The position numbers and the translations under genes are program-made. DNA of 60,000 nucleotides from Hydractinia symbiolongicarpus. Lineage: Eukaryota > Cnidaria > Hydrozoa > Anthoathecata > Hydractiniidae. This document shows positions 37,101 through 51,000 of this stretch, piece by piece. The stretch covers positions 12,959,351 through 13,019,350 of the forward strand of contig NC_079877.1 in the NCBI RefSeq assembly GCF_029227915.1, in the 5' to 3' direction. Position 1 is the stretch's first letter. The number at the start of each line of letters is the position of its first letter. A model generated the notes under the pieces. It had not been told where the DNA came from and made no database searches. It saw only the letters and a list, made by a program, of their open reading frames with translations.

Positions 37101-39286
37101 GTTCACTGTAAAAGAGTACGGTGCCAGTGGAAGGTCTAGAAGATTTAATAAAAAAATAATTCATTAAAAGTTATCTTTACCGTACCATGAAGTTACCTAT
37201 ATATATATCATACAAGTGACGTGTGAAGTAAAGTCTCGACGCTGTTCTCCGTGTGCCAAACTTGTTTTGTATTTATGTTTACAGAAGCACTTATTACCTG
37301 TGATAAACTGACCCACATCTTCAGCCACGTTTTCTTCACCAAGCTTCGACGACTTCAAAACTTTGTAAATGTTCGTAAAATCGCTGTAACCTTTATTATT
37401 TCTGGCGCGTACACAAAAGAAATATGCTTCACCATGTCCTCCAACTGTTGCAGGTCCTTTCAGAAGGATCGAGTGTTTCTTTTTCACTCCTGAAGGCATT
37501 AACGTTTCCCAGTTGTAGTCGTTGTCATCTGCACGACGGTACCAGATCTCAAAACTTTGGAAGGAGCCACCATTATATGACGGAGTCCAATAAACATACG
37601 CAATGTTATCTTTCGTACGCACTCCAAACGAACTCGGAACGCCTGGCTTACCTAAACGTTTAGAAGTCAATAACAATGAGTGTAAAAAATAAATTGGTTA
37701 GCGAGCGAAACAAATCCAGATTATGCAAGAAATACCTACCAATAACTGTCACATTATACTCTCGATACAATATGCCGGCAACCGATTCCACAAAACAACG
37801 ATAGATGCCAAAATCTGAACCATGTATATTTTTGATAGTGAGCACACCAGCGGAGTTGAAACTATACTTCTTGTTGTCGTGTTCAAGTTTGGTGTTGTGT
37901 GTCCACGAAATGTTCGGCTTCGGTTGCCCAGATGCAGAGCAATCCAGTGAAATACTTTGACCCTCCTGCACACTTAAATTTGTGTCCTTTGGTCGATTTA
38001 TAAACTCGGGAGGCACTGAAAGAAGAGCACAAATAATATAAATATAATTGACAATATTTTAATGAACATTGCACGAGTGGTCTGGTATCAATATGCAAAC
38101 AGTATGTTGCCACTGCGCGTTGTTTCCTGTAGTAGGGTTTGACAGACAATAGAAAGTTTAATTAGAAGTCTAACGCTGTTTAATCGAAGAGTCGACGAAA
38201 GAAAATTTTTTTTAATCCCCCTTCAAATGTAATCCATGTAATCCATTCCATTGAAAAGTGTAATTAACTTACTTAGTATTTTGAGCTGAGTGTAACCATA
38301 GCGACCAGAGCCGATTTTGTTGTACGGTGCGCATGTGTAGTTTCGCACATCGGATATTTGCACGTTCAAAATAACAAGTGAACCGTTGGTAGAAATTTCA
38401 AACTTGTCAGTTTGCTTGATTTCTTCCCCGGTTGGAAACAACCAACGGAAAGTGACACCTGGATTGCCGGTAGCCGAACAAGGTAATACTGCATCGGCAT
38501 TCTCGTACACTTCAATGTATGGAAGAATGGATGTGATCTTGGGAGGGTCTAGAAAATAAATAATCAAATATTATAAAAAACTTTAAAATGAAATAAGTTA
38601 ATAAATTAAATCAACTACATGCTTTTTTATAAGAAATAGTAATTTTGAAATTTGATGCAAAAATTTACCCAGCATGAGCAATGATAATAAGAAAGAAAAA
38701 AATATTTTCACACAAATAATTTCTCTTCTTTTAAATGTCCGGCCAAAAAAAAATCACACTAAAAAATGTCTAATCATGTTCTATAAAATCAAGTAAATTT
38801 TTTAGTGCTCGAGAATCTAAAAAAAAATATCACCTAAAATTCATTTGACTGCTAAGAATATTAAGCCTTAAACCAAAAAATATGAAAAAACGAACTAAAA
38901 ATACGAAGTTTCTTTTAAATTGATCACATATAAGCAAGATAAGAAACCCACTTACATTTCACACTCAAATACATGGCCACATTTGTGGAGGATGATGAAC
39001 CATCAGGAGCTCGTCTTTTGCTAGCGCACGTGTACGCACCACTATCGCTGGACTTCGTTACTTTAATAACCAACGAACCATTACTATCAATACTGTATCG
39101 GTTGTTTAAACTTAAATCGATACTCCCTTTCATCCATTCAAAAGTGTCGCGTGGGGTTTGCGCCCGAAGTTTACCGCATTCGACGACAGCTCGCTGGCCT
39201 TCTTTGACACTCACGTAGTTCTCTGGTTTAATCGAGTCCAAAGCTAGTAAGATCAACAAGGTACACAAATTGAAATATCTTGTCAT
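34107..39286 (-). CDS. Type I Ig/FN3 receptor: 3 Ig, 2 FN3, TM, long tail
   Basis: Predicted 1089-residue surface receptor or adhesion protein. Exons: 38956-39286, 38273-38548, 37740-38015, 37298-37651, 36806-37135, 35927-36070, 35768-35810 and 34107-35622. All introns are phase 1 except the last (phase 2), and lengths sum to 3270. Exon 1 holds a signal peptide (MTRYFNLCTLLILLALDS) and Ig1 (C37, W51, C87). Exons 2 and 3 each encode one Ig domain (VLPCSATGNPGVTFRW, YTCAPYN; LDCSASGQPKPNISW, YRCFVES). Exons 4 and 5 each encode one FN3 domain (IWYRRADDN, YFFCVRARNN; YSIEYRT, FQIFAVAANN). Exon 6 has the TM helix (about 536-560) and stop-transfer RRRKRRY. Exon 7 is a 43-nt microexon. Exon 8 is a 505-residue, Ser/Asp-rich tail with PPSY (929-932), three G-Y-x-S-D motifs (Y859, Y871, Y1000) and C-terminal EWLV. 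The layout recalls neuronal Ig/FN3 receptors, but I cannot name an orthologue. Confidence 0.9.
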
Positions 39287-40714
39287 GATTAACGTATTCT
39301 TCTGTTTGATATTTTTTATAATTTCTACTTCTGTTGTAAGAACGGAAAATTTGAAAGTGATTTATGACATTAATATTTTATATAATTATATCATACAAAT
39401 ATAATTAATATACAATTTAGCAGTTAAAATGTCTTTTAATTACACCACTTCTGTTAATGATGAAATTTTTGCGAACTCTTAAGCTTGACTTCTTTTTAAT
39501 TTAGCGATATTAGTATGAGTAAATTTTACCCTCAAATGTAACTCAATTAACATTTCTCCGTTGTGACTAAACAGGAAATCTCGATTTCGATTTGTAATAC
39601 TTCACTACAAATCAATAGAGAGTGTTAAAACATGTGTAAATGACTGAAAAAAACTTGCTCTCCGCCTATAATCGTCTATTGCTCTATAATCTCATTTCTG
39701 GTAACTTAAACCAAAGCTAAAATCACTCCTGAGGTGGAGAGCAGCATGTTTACTTCCGAGCATGCTCTTGAGCGACACCACAAATAAAAACATAGTCTTG
39801 TTATTCATAGCTGATCACCTATTGTTTAGACAAATTAAAAAAATGACAAAAAACTTGAAAAGAGATGTTTAGTCTATAAACAACATGAACGTTTTGCCCA
39901 AAACTACTTTTTACAGATAAGATTATCATCTGGTCTGGCTTTTATACTATTAGAATCTGATCCAGTATGTTGCGGAAGTCTTCATTATTCAACTATTAAG
40001 AAAACTTTTCTAACAAACAACGAAACATTGCTACTCAGTCACTTCAATAATGAACTTTAACCTGATTATTCTTTCTGACAGGAAATTTCCTCATTATAAC
40101 TCGCTACTTACAGCCAACTCTGAAATTTTAATTATAACTCGCCACTCCTTATAACAACTCGCCACTTCACTTTTAACTCTCCATATTTTCTCAAAAACTC
40201 AAATCATCGCCAACAGGTCGTGACATCTTTTTTAGTGAAATGTCTTAAACGCCAACGAAACAAAATAACAAACACTCTCCACATGTCTGTTATTCACCAG
40301 TGACAAATTTCTTTCATGTCTCATTACAACACACGTTCGATAGCTTAATGATGTTAATTAGCTTAGTTCAGGTGATATTAGGTTTATAAGGATGAAGCCA
40401 ACGACCACGTAACGCGTGATTAAAAACATTATATCCAACATAAACCGTCGTTAACAACATGTCTTACGATGACAAATTATCCACTTCATTTTTAGTTAAT
40501 TTAATAAGAAATGTGATGTTTTTTAATTGAAGGTTTGGGTACGAAGTTTAAATTTAATTTAATTTACCAATTTTTCAAGCCTGTAAGTCTGAGCTTTTAA
40601 GTCGGTTAATCCAGTTTTATTACTTAGTTGTGTTTACACCGGGTAAGCTTTATGCCGAGATATGAAAAAAAGTGAAAATAAAGAGAATAAAAACAAATAA
40701 ATAAAAAAATAAAC
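39287..40714. other. Upstream region / possible first intron of the receptor
   Basis: AT-rich non-coding DNA without recognised features. If the signal-peptide exon at 40715-40781 is used, this is intron 1. Confidence 0.5.
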
Positions 40715-40781
40715 CTTGATAGTCAGCAACTGATATCAGTATGAAAAAAACGACGGTCACCAATGATACCATTTCGCGCAT
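40715..40781 (-). CDS. Possible alternative signal-peptide exon of the Ig/FN3 receptor
   Basis: ATG at 40779-40781 starts MREMVSLVTVVFFILISVAD, a good signal peptide, and the frame ends in phase 1 (CAA G) before a GT. An acceptor-like TTGTTGATCTTACTAG lies inside receptor exon 1, so joining to base 39243 restores the same Ig1 frame (G+CT = Ala, then LDSIKPENY). That would give 1097 residues. The donor GTTTAT is weak, so this may be a chance ORF or an alternative promoter. Confidence 0.4.
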
Positions 40782-43700
40782 CAAAAACCCATCGAAAAGA
40801 ATAATGAAAAAAAACGTTATATGAGGATCTTCCACAACCTCGTCTGTTGAGTGTTTCGTAAGCAAAAAAAAAATAGTTCTTATCACAAGATACCATTGAC
40901 TTTAAAAAATAAATCACCACTGGGTGGTGAGAAAAGAAAAGAAGTAATCGAGGCTATTGAATAAGCGAGAACAGCGCTATTATTCAAACACAGGAGGGAG
41001 TACGACAATTAATTTATGAAATTTTATTCCACAATAAGAAGAAAGAAAAAACATTAATGCTTCGTTGAAAGAATTATGCACAAAGTAAATGCTTTTTTAA
41101 ATAGGTTTTTGAATGGGCTACATACGTAGGATGCTATCATCTAATGATGAGATTAAGCAAAACCGACATGCTTTCAGTGTTATGTCAAATTCACTCCCAG
41201 CTCCACACGATCGAATGCATTAAAATTAAAGAGTACTGGGTACTAAGTTTGGAGCAAGTATGCATTCGTTCTAAAACAATGTCGGTCAAATAGCAATAAA
41301 TACTCTTTACGGAAGGGAATGTGCAAGTAAGAGAGTTCCTTAACATATATACTTTTTTTTCAATACAGAAATGGCATAAGACGTACTACGTGGTCTGGGT
41401 ACGAGAGTGGTGTTTAAAACTTTTCTGGATACAATCAATCTACCGCTGAGACAGTTATAGGGCTTTTCTGACGAAAAGAAACAAAGGGATGTTTATTGGA
41501 TTGCTAAATGAATACTCATCGAGACATTGCAGTGTCTGTGTCAGCGAGTCAGAGGCCACCATTTTATGACGGTCCAATTCGCTACCTTTAAAGTGGGAGG
41601 AAGAGATAAAGAAAATTATGTGTTAGTGTGGGAAAGGCGTAAAATAAAGAAGAGAATATTTAATTAAGGAATAAAAAAGAAAATATATATTTAAAAAGAA
41701 AAAGAAAAAGAAAGAAAGATGTAAAACATAATATTTTGTAAACGCAATAAAAATGAAGAAGAATCGAATTTAAATGAAGACACAACTCCGATACTTGATT
41801 AAGTTAGCGACGTTTCTGCCGACATTTTCTAAACAATGTAACAACCCAAGTAAATCCCGAAAGCCGACAAAATGAAATACAAAAAAAATGCGATTCCTTA
41901 AGAAAGATGTGATAAAAAAATTTAGATATAAAAAAAATAAAACACTGCATTTGACAAAACACAGAGTATAATACTAACTATAGATAAATTTAATGGAAAA
42001 AAACTTTTTTGAGTAACATATAAACAAAACTACGAAACACCATTAATGTACCACCATTTATGTATCAAGACTTCTCGAAATTTTTTTCCTTCAAATTGGC
42101 AAAATATTTACAGCAAAATCAAAAGTTCAAAGATTTCAACTCATTAGTTATTGATCAAGCACTTGTTTCAAATACACGACAGCATCATTCATACCGCTCT
42201 GCAAGAAAACTGTGATACTAAAATACTTTATACGCAGGTTTGAAAGATTTATCAATTTATACTATACTGTCCTTTATTAATGAATAAACAATTGAAGATG
42301 AAGTTGAATCAGAAAAAAAAATACATCTATACGAATGTTCTATTCAACTTTTTTTCATAAAAATATTTTTAAGAAAAAAATCAAAGAATCTCAGTTGCTT
42401 TGAAGTTAGCTAAAAAAAATAATTTTCCCCCCCAAAAAATCAGTGGAACATTAGATACATTCCCACACTGAATTGGGTGACAACTAACTAAATCTCCACT
42501 ACGTGGTCGCCATTTTTGTGACACCATGGCAACAAAACAACCACAATAGTAGCGAGACGCATTTCCACTCTCGAGGCTTCCATTAAAAGCCAATGACGTA
42601 AGAGCTTAGCCTTCATCAATGAATCAGCGCTCCTTCATAGAGGTTTTTCTGTACTTCTTCGTGGAGCTTATACCATATGGAAAATGTTTCACAAAAGCAA
42701 GTTAATGAAATAAAAACAACAAAAACTCAGAACCAAGTTTTTTAACTTTCTATAACCATAGAAATAAACTCCATTATACTTTCCTCATCATATCAAAAAA
42801 AATTCGTTGAGTCACCTTCTTACGCAAAAAGTTAAGATATCTTTCCATTCTATATCGAACAAACATTTTATTTAAACAGACATGTAGCGACACGAACAGA
42901 TAAATCGAGAGAACGCATGAAAATATATATATTAAATAATTTATTGTTTAACAAAAACATATTTACGTTACATCTTCGTGCTTCTAACAATATTGTTAAA
43001 AGTTACATAATTGCAAAACTAAAAAAGACGCGTACGCACGATAACAGATCGATAGACACGATAACAGATCCATTCATATAGCAATAGAACGCCATGCAAA
43101 CGAGAAAAGAAAATCGATAAAATTGCAGGGGAAATAGTAAAATGACGTTTTTATTAGAAATGTATCGATAAAATTGGGCAAGTTTACACGTTTTAAAACT
43201 CTAAAGGACACAAAACCCAAAAATATTCACGTTCATTCATACTTATCACGATAATTACAAAGATTTGATGCAATCTATAAATTTAACAACTTTGTTGATG
43301 TTTCTCGCTCAATCAGTTCCAAACATGATCAAATAAAAGAAATCAAAACACTAGATAAGACAATTATTGCGAGACAAAAGGAAAAGTTAAATCAAAGAGG
43401 TAAAGAAAAAGATATGAATATGTCTAGGAAATATATTTAAGTTTTTTTCTATTTTTTTCTTGTACCTCACCCGACACATTCTATATATTTGCTACAACAC
43501 AACCTTCAAGAATGTTTAACAGACACACCAATCCAACACTCCTGCATATTACCACTCACTATAAACACCACTGTACAACTCCACCCTTCCCGGATTAACA
43601 CAGAATGTGATTTCAATAAAAGAAAGAATTGAAAGAGAAAATGGAACTTTCTTCACATGGCTTGTCATATCTTGTTTTTTCTTTTTTCACTTTTATTTTT

Positions 43701-46700
43701 AAAACAAGAAAACGTTTGCACAACTCATGAAGTTTATTTATACAGTGGAGACAATCTGAATGACGAATATAATACCACGTTAAGAAACTATTCTACAACA
43801 CTGCAACACAACTCTTGTCATAAACATCAAAATAGAAAGCACCTCATAATATCTATCACTATCTGTCAAAAAAATGTGTGAATGGATATTCTAACAATAT
43901 CATACCCAATCCCTTTCATGTACGCATGTAAAAATTCATATAAAGACCTTGGTACTTATCTTGATTTCACATGTTCAAGATAAAGCGTTAATCAACTAAA
44001 AAGATGAATCCACTTAGCTTTTGTCCACGACCTTATAAACATATTAACGCTATCAAAAATACATTAAAAATATTGCTGAAGCATTCCACAACAAATGCCC
44101 CCGGAATACTGAAAGTTTTGACAACATATGACTTTGATGTTACTAATAATCCAGGGGGTGTCATATAAGGAAAGAAATATAGGAAGTACCTTTGAGTCGA
44201 ACGAATTAGTCAGTAAAGTTTGAAACGAATGATGAAGTCAAAACACATTGATGTGTTTTGGATATACAAAAATTTCATGAGAATTGAAGCATTTGGGCAC
44301 AAACAGGTAGAATTATATAGATCACAATTTGACTTATGTAGATATAGAAAGGTATATTTGTGAAATCAACAAAAAGCTAGAATATAAGTGAAATTATACA
44401 TATTTTTTTAACAATTATCACCAATTGAATATTTAACCAGTCATGGTGTATAGTTTAACCATTATAGCATTATTAAACACTTGGAACAAATACTTCTTTT
44501 TTAATTTTTCTTTGATACATCACATCGAGTATAAAAATTTCTTGATAGATAATTTTTACTAGCAGGGGTACAGAAGATGATAAATTAGTAATCTTAAAAA
44601 TTATCAGCATGAGCTATGAAATTATGAAATTCGTTTCAACACTGACAAAAAAAAACGTGAATTATTAATTCCATTTATAATTAAAAATCATCATAAAACC
44701 GCGACATATGAATAAAATAGGTGGCTAAAATATAAAATTAGAACATAAGAGGCTAAATTTTGTCAGAAGTGGAAACGTATAGAACTAAAACTCAACTTTC
44801 AATTTGAAATGAAACTGGGTAGCCACTTTCCGAACGACTTTAAAATACTTCGGGTTAGAAAAAAGTATCTAACCAAAGGTTTTAAAATTAAAAATTAGGT
44901 TTTGAATAATATATAGGTCCAGTGGGGAAATAATTACTTACCTATTGCTAAATAATTCAAACTTAATTAAACAACATAAAAACATAGTGTTATATTTAGA
45001 AGAGAAATAAAAAATAAACTTATAAACTGTACTTACAACGAGAAAATGATAATAATTACACACAAATGAATGTTGAGAGGAGGGGAAAAGTGAAAGAAGC
45101 TCACAAGAGAGACAGAGAGAGTGTATAAAGGGAAAAGTCATGGACATTCAAATAGCAGTTAAAGATAAGAATTTAAGCTTTTAAATAAAAAAAGTCATGA
45201 AGAAAGATGTTGTTACTACAAACGGATTTTGAAGTGAACACATAAAGTTTTCCTGAGATAATCTTCTAACTTGTCATATGTAATAATAGCTGTTTGTTTA
45301 CTCTGCTGAGCGAACTTTTGTCAAGTTTACAGAAAATCATTGACAATTTCACTGGAGCAACAAGTATAGGAAGTGACAAAGTTTACTAAATAAATATTGA
45401 AAAAAAGAAACTAGCAAAGTAAATACAGGGAAAAAGAAAGCTCTAGGCGTGTGGAAATCCTGTGACCATCACGAACAACGTGAGATGGATTAACACATTC
45501 ACCACGGATGAAACTTTCACTCTAAAGACATCTTTCAAGCGTTGTTGGGTACATTGGGAATCTCTTCTTGTCATTTTTAGCTTTTACTTTGTAGGAAAAG
45601 TTTTTAAGCATAACTTGGAGATGTAGAAATTAAGTAAATTTTCGGGCACCCTAATTTACAAGAGAGAGAAAAAACTAAACACAGGAAATGTATTTCTTTC
45701 ATAAGAAAATGTATCAGTAACATGTAAAATAGAACATGTGTTCTCAACAGCCAAAAGGGTTACAAATGTATTCAAAATGGAGTTGTTGAGGACAAGAAAA
45801 AATAATGATAAACATCTACTTTCTGTTTACTTAGTCAAGATAAACATCAAACACTCAGATCTAAGTATGGATGGCAATTTACAAGAATATAAAGCAATCT
45901 TAACATGAAGGAGACAGTTGTAATTTGTTGATACATAGATAACAGATCAATGATTGTATAACAATGTGACGATATTGACAGTTTAGTTGTTCACAAAAAG
46001 AGATGGGATTGTGTGTGGATGAAAAAGTTTATGAAGAAAAAAATTGTGGTAAGAAATATTATCAGTATTGTTGGGTGAGTAGAAGTCAAATATAGTATGT
46101 TTTATACTTCACATTTTTAAAATTTAGGTTCATGCAATCAATTATGACTCTCTGTATCTGTAAAATTCACAAAATTGGTAAAAAAAATCGAATTCGAAAC
46201 TCTTGCAAAGTCACCAGTTATCATAACATAATGCATCACAATGGCACTATATTGCCCCCAAATTTTTTAACCTTATAAATCAGGTGCTTATTTAAAAGGA
46301 AATGCTTGTTCGATGAGAGCGTACTTTGTTCCTGAGAGAGTAATTTAGATGGTTTCTTTGTTTTTTAACTTCATTTTTATGACTTTTTAAATTTAAAAAC
46401 CTTTGGCGTTTAGACAAGGTAGAGGAGGAGTTAAGGTTTTGATAGTTATTAACATTTCTTGCTTACTGGAGGATCACTTACGAAGAAGGGGGACAAAAAA
46501 AAGGCTTAAAACATTTTATGGCATCGTCAGGGCTTCAGTTGTCATTTCTTACCCCATAATCAAAATAAAAAGAAGGAAGAGGGGAGAATATATTTTAAAT
46601 ATTTTCCATTTATTTAGTTCAAGTTTTCGAGATAGTTCTGCAAAAAGACACCACATACTCTTTTCAATCAATTTTTCAATTTCTTTCTCTGAATCTTCTA

Positions 46701-47102
46701 TCAATATTCTCATTAATGCATCCACAATCTCCAATATCTTTTTTTTACGTACAGAATGCCATATACCAATAATTACAATGATATCAAGTAAATCTGTGAT
46801 AAATACTATAGTGTACTGGTCTCTTTACTAATTTATTTTTACAAGAACTGAAAAAAAACTTCCAATCCAAGTCACTAGTACATAAATCATATTACAACAA
46901 GTCTGGTGTGAAAAACCAAATATGAATGAAATAATGTAAACCAGCTGCACTACTGAGAATAGCTTCACAATTATCTGTTTCCACTAACAAGACTCTAAAC
47001 TAGTTTATTATTCAAAATACGAATAGATCTCCTACTAAAATCATTAAATATTCCATGCGGATTTCAAAATTGTTTGTCTTTAATTTTCGTTTTGCCTTCA
47101 TT
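40782..47102. other. Long non-coding stretch between Ig genes
   Basis: About 6.3 kb of AT-rich, purine-biased plus-strand DNA. Isolated consensus splice donors appear on the minus strand at 44941 and 45036, and an X-box-like site at 42518-42533. A minus-strand frame at 46549-46734 has a donor (GTAAGA) and acceptor (TTTTTGCAG) but does not join to either neighbour in frame. No gene is supported. Confidence 0.5.
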
Positions 47103-48047
47103 CTATTTTATTATTATTTTTATTTGATAATTTAACTTTGTTGTTACAACAGAAGCTGTGAACATTGAAAAGAAAAATAATAAGAACTTACATAAAACCT
47201 TCAACGTCACTGCAAAGTAGATTTGATCAGATTGAGTTTTTAATGTCACTTGATATTTTCCAGAATCATTCTTTTGCAGTCCTCGAATAGACAAGCCTTT
47301 ATTATGCTGTACAAATCTAGAGGATAATTTTCCCTCTGGCCTAATCTTTTGCCACCTAAATTCCGGTTTTGGGCTTCCCATCACCGTACATGGCAACATC
47401 ACAGATGATCCTTCCATTTCGGTAACATCCCGTTTGAAGTTGCCACAACTTGGTATTTCTAGAATAGAAGAGAAAAAAAAGAGTTACAAAAAATTACAAA
47501 AAAATGCACAACTTGATTTACAACAATTTTAAAGGTAAAGGAGGAGAGGGAAGAGCAAGGGATGGGTAGGGGGATGAATGAGGGCATTTATTCAAGAAGT
47601 TATTTAGTTCAAATTTATCTTTGTATAGCACATTTATTTTTTGGTCAAAGCATCACGCTACATGAACAAAGAAGCATGTTGATATTAATAATCTTCTGAA
47701 GGGAAAAGCTAAGTATGCAGAAAAAAATTGTTGGTATCTTAACAACAACAAATATTCGGAGGGCTTAATTTAAAGTATTTTGAATAATAAAATTTAAAAG
47801 ACAAAGCTGTATGAAAAACTGGAATAAAAAACCCCACCAAAAGTCAATCTTATTCATAACTGACTAAAGTATCTATTTAAACCAAATAATAAAACATTCT
47901 CTAACTGTGATGACAAAATTGTGGTAACATTAACTTAAATAACAAAAAACACAAAATATACATAAACAAAAAAAATGACATACCATAGTTGCACATGACA
48001 AAAATTCCATATGTAAGAAAAAGAAATATATTTCTAATATATTTCAT
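47103..48047 (-). CDS. Small single-Ig-domain protein with signal peptide
   Basis: Exon 1 (47984-48047) encodes MKYIRNIFLFLTYGIFVMCN, a signal peptide, and ends in phase 1 before GTATGT. Exon 2 starts at 47458 after TCTATTCTAG and completes a Glu codon. It encodes one Ig domain: MLPCTVMGSPKPEFRWQKIR, with the C, W and LQKNDSGKYQV pattern. The usual second Cys (Y-x-C) is replaced by Val in KYQVTLK. Coding beyond 47192 is ambiguous. Read straight through to TAG at 47103-47105 it adds a hydrophobic CKFLLFFFSMFTASVV and a short basic tail. Splicing a 36-nt GTAAGT...CACAG segment would remove most of that hydrophobic part in frame. The product would be membrane-tethered or secreted accordingly. 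Expression is unproven, and further exons below 47100 are possible. Confidence 0.65.
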
Positions 48048-51000
48048 GTTAGCTGTAATCTTATTTTTTTCATTTACTTCTATTCATGTAGTTAAAAAGT
48101 TTGTTGGTACCGCTGCGGCTTTAAGTAAATACAACTTAATAAAGTTAAGTTCGCCACATAAATAATAGTGAAGACAGAAAGTCATTAGAGTTTCTAATTA
48201 AGATTGACAATTGCTTTTGCACTTGATAGGTCGCTGCAAAAGGAAGTTACAGAATGACTTTTGAAAGACAATCCAAATCAACTAGTGTTCTTGAAAGCTA
48301 AGTAGGCAAATCCCATTAAAATTAAGAACGTATTCTTTTAATTTCTTTTTTCCTAACCATTTCAGTATCATTATTTTTTAAAACCACGAATGTACTATAA
48401 CATGAATGTAACAATTTTTTTATTCCATAAATAATTCTTGTTTTAAGAACAGTATTACAACCATAGAGTGTTTATGAAATATTAATCAGAAAAGTTTCAT
48501 CACCAATATAAATTTAGTTTGCAAAATCAGAAAATAGAACAGAGTTTCATCATAGCAGTTTCAATTCATGAATGAAATATAAAAAGTGCATAAGTAAAAA
48601 AGTTTAACAGATACACAAAAAAATGTTTTGAATAGCCATGGTTACAAGTTTTATATCTTTGGCACATGCCTTCTCTATACCAAGATAGTTTTTGCAACAA
48701 AAATCTACTTTTAACTTAAAAAATTATTTGTATTTCATTTACAAAACTTTGTGACTCCAATAGTGGCAAGGTTATCATCAAAGTACATCCAACGCATATC
48801 CAACCTTTTTAAAACTATTTAAAGAATAATTTCCCAACCAAACAAGCTTATCAAATCATACTTCTTAATAATGTCTTAAAACCCTTGATAGCATCCTAAA
48901 ATTCTGAATAATATCTTAGAATCTCAAATAATAACTTAAAATCTTTAGGCTAAGTTTAGAAATCGCTTGGTGTTAACACATAATTTCACAATAAAAGACC
49001 CCTAGAATAAATTAAATTAAACATTAGAATTAATAAACTAATAGAGCGTACAGACATACAAGACATATTCACATTTCCTTTCCTTACTGTTTGATGTTTA
49101 TTATATTTATTATACAAGTTCTATACTGCTGGGGCTCTTAGATTCTACAGGAAGCAGATTTATTCAATTTTATAAACTATACCACATTGCTTAACGTTAA
49201 CAGGTAATATTTATCCTGTAGAAATTTTAAATATAATATTGTTGTTTTTAAAAAGAGTGAATGCATTAGTGAAGCAGATTGCTTTAAATGAATTTGAAAA
49301 ACCACATACCATACGCATATGTTACAAAGGATACTCCATGCAAAACAAACAACAAAAACTTGTTTGTGAAATTCATATTCTTCTCTTTGATCTGATAAGT
49401 TCAGATTTGTTTATGTGTTCTTGTCTCTCTGTATAAAATTCCTTTGTTACCAGTTACTTCATAATTACAAAAACGAAAATTTTCTTATTCTTTTTGTTGG
49501 CAGCTTCACAGTAGTACGACTTCTTCAATAAAAAGGATTAATCCTTAGCCTCTTGCATGAACGAAATTTTTTTTCCTCAACTATAACAGGTACCTACATT
49601 CAGTGAATACAGTTGAAAATACAATTTACAATTAAAAATAAAAAAACACATCTCCTCCACAATAATGTAACAACATCAGCATTTCTGTAACCTATATGAA
49701 ATGTAATTAATAACATCAAAGATGAAGAGCAAATGAACCATTTCCAATTCATCTTTTGTGTCATGTAATTCAGATCTTATTACTCATTATTTATTAAAAA
49801 GACTTTATTATGTACTCAGGTGCTTTGGAAACAATACAATTCTGTCCAGGGGGTGAAAGTGCTACAGTATTACAACAAGATTACTCCTTTTCCATGATGT
49901 AAATAAAACCTGGTTTAAATTAAAAACAGTTTCTTCAAAATGTTACCAAAGGTATGTATTCACCTGTACTTCCACTCTTCTTTTAAAAAATACACAAAGT
50001 TTAAAATCTTGAAACCATGGGAAAGTATTTGTGCTGTCAATTATTTAAACATAAACTTCATCCAAACAAAGGATAAAACAGTTTTTGTATACATAGTACA
50101 AATTTTATCAAGAACAAGCAAATTCTTAAACTATCAAGTTGCTATACATAAATCTTTTGTATCTCTGTTTTAAAACTAACACTTAATGCACCGAACCTAT
50201 AAGAGACAACGAGACACAAACAACCAGCCCATCAGAATTTTCTATAACAGATCAGGAACAAACTTTACATACTAATTTAACCTTCAAGTATAACAGACAG
50301 AATAGATGTTAGATCAGACATATGCTTAACTATAACTTCAAGAAACACAAAAAAGACACTTCAAAAATTTCTATGTGCTTATTCTTTACATTTCAAAGTG
50401 AAACAAAATAATGGTTATTCTGAACATGACTCATCAAGACATAATTGTTTTCATTGTTTCACTATCACCTTGAAAAATAAGTAGAGTCTATTGAGAAAAA
50501 GAACATGATCAACAGAAATAGTGGAAAGAAACAGCTGCTTTTCACATAAAAGTGTGAATATAACACCTTCCAAAATTTTAATTTTTTTTTTGCTTTCTAT
50601 GTTAGCTTAAAACTGCAAGCTGAATCAGCAAATTTCACTAAATATTTTTTTTATTAAGATTGTTTAGTCCGTTGTTCTTTATTTATTTTATTCTTTTCAG
50701 ATATATTTATTTCAAAAAAATTGAAAATGGTATCCAAGGAGAAGATAAACATTTGACAAAAAGATTTACTCATGTGCTTTAAAATTTATATCACCCCCTG
50801 GTGGGTTCGGTTTCACTTTTAAAAGCTTACATGCAAGACTTAGAGAAAGTTTGTTGAATGTTGAAAGAGAAGTGGTTTAAATCAATCAGAATTAGAAAGG
50901 TGATGTTTGAATGCGTCAAGAAAAACTTTTAATTAATTATAACAGTGTTCTTACATATGCAACAGACAATTCTGTATGTATCTCTATATATTCATATTAT

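Noticed and set aside
46549-46734. Minus-strand frame with hydrophobic C-terminus, acceptor and donor, possibly a TM exon of the 47-48 kb Ig gene
   Set aside because: Joining it to the Ig exon (phase 1, base T) makes TAA at once, and the hydrophobic stretch is only about 12 residues.
46403-46831. 142-codon plus-strand frame
   Set aside because: No ATG at the start, low-complexity Ile/Ser/Lys composition and no family resemblance; probably chance.
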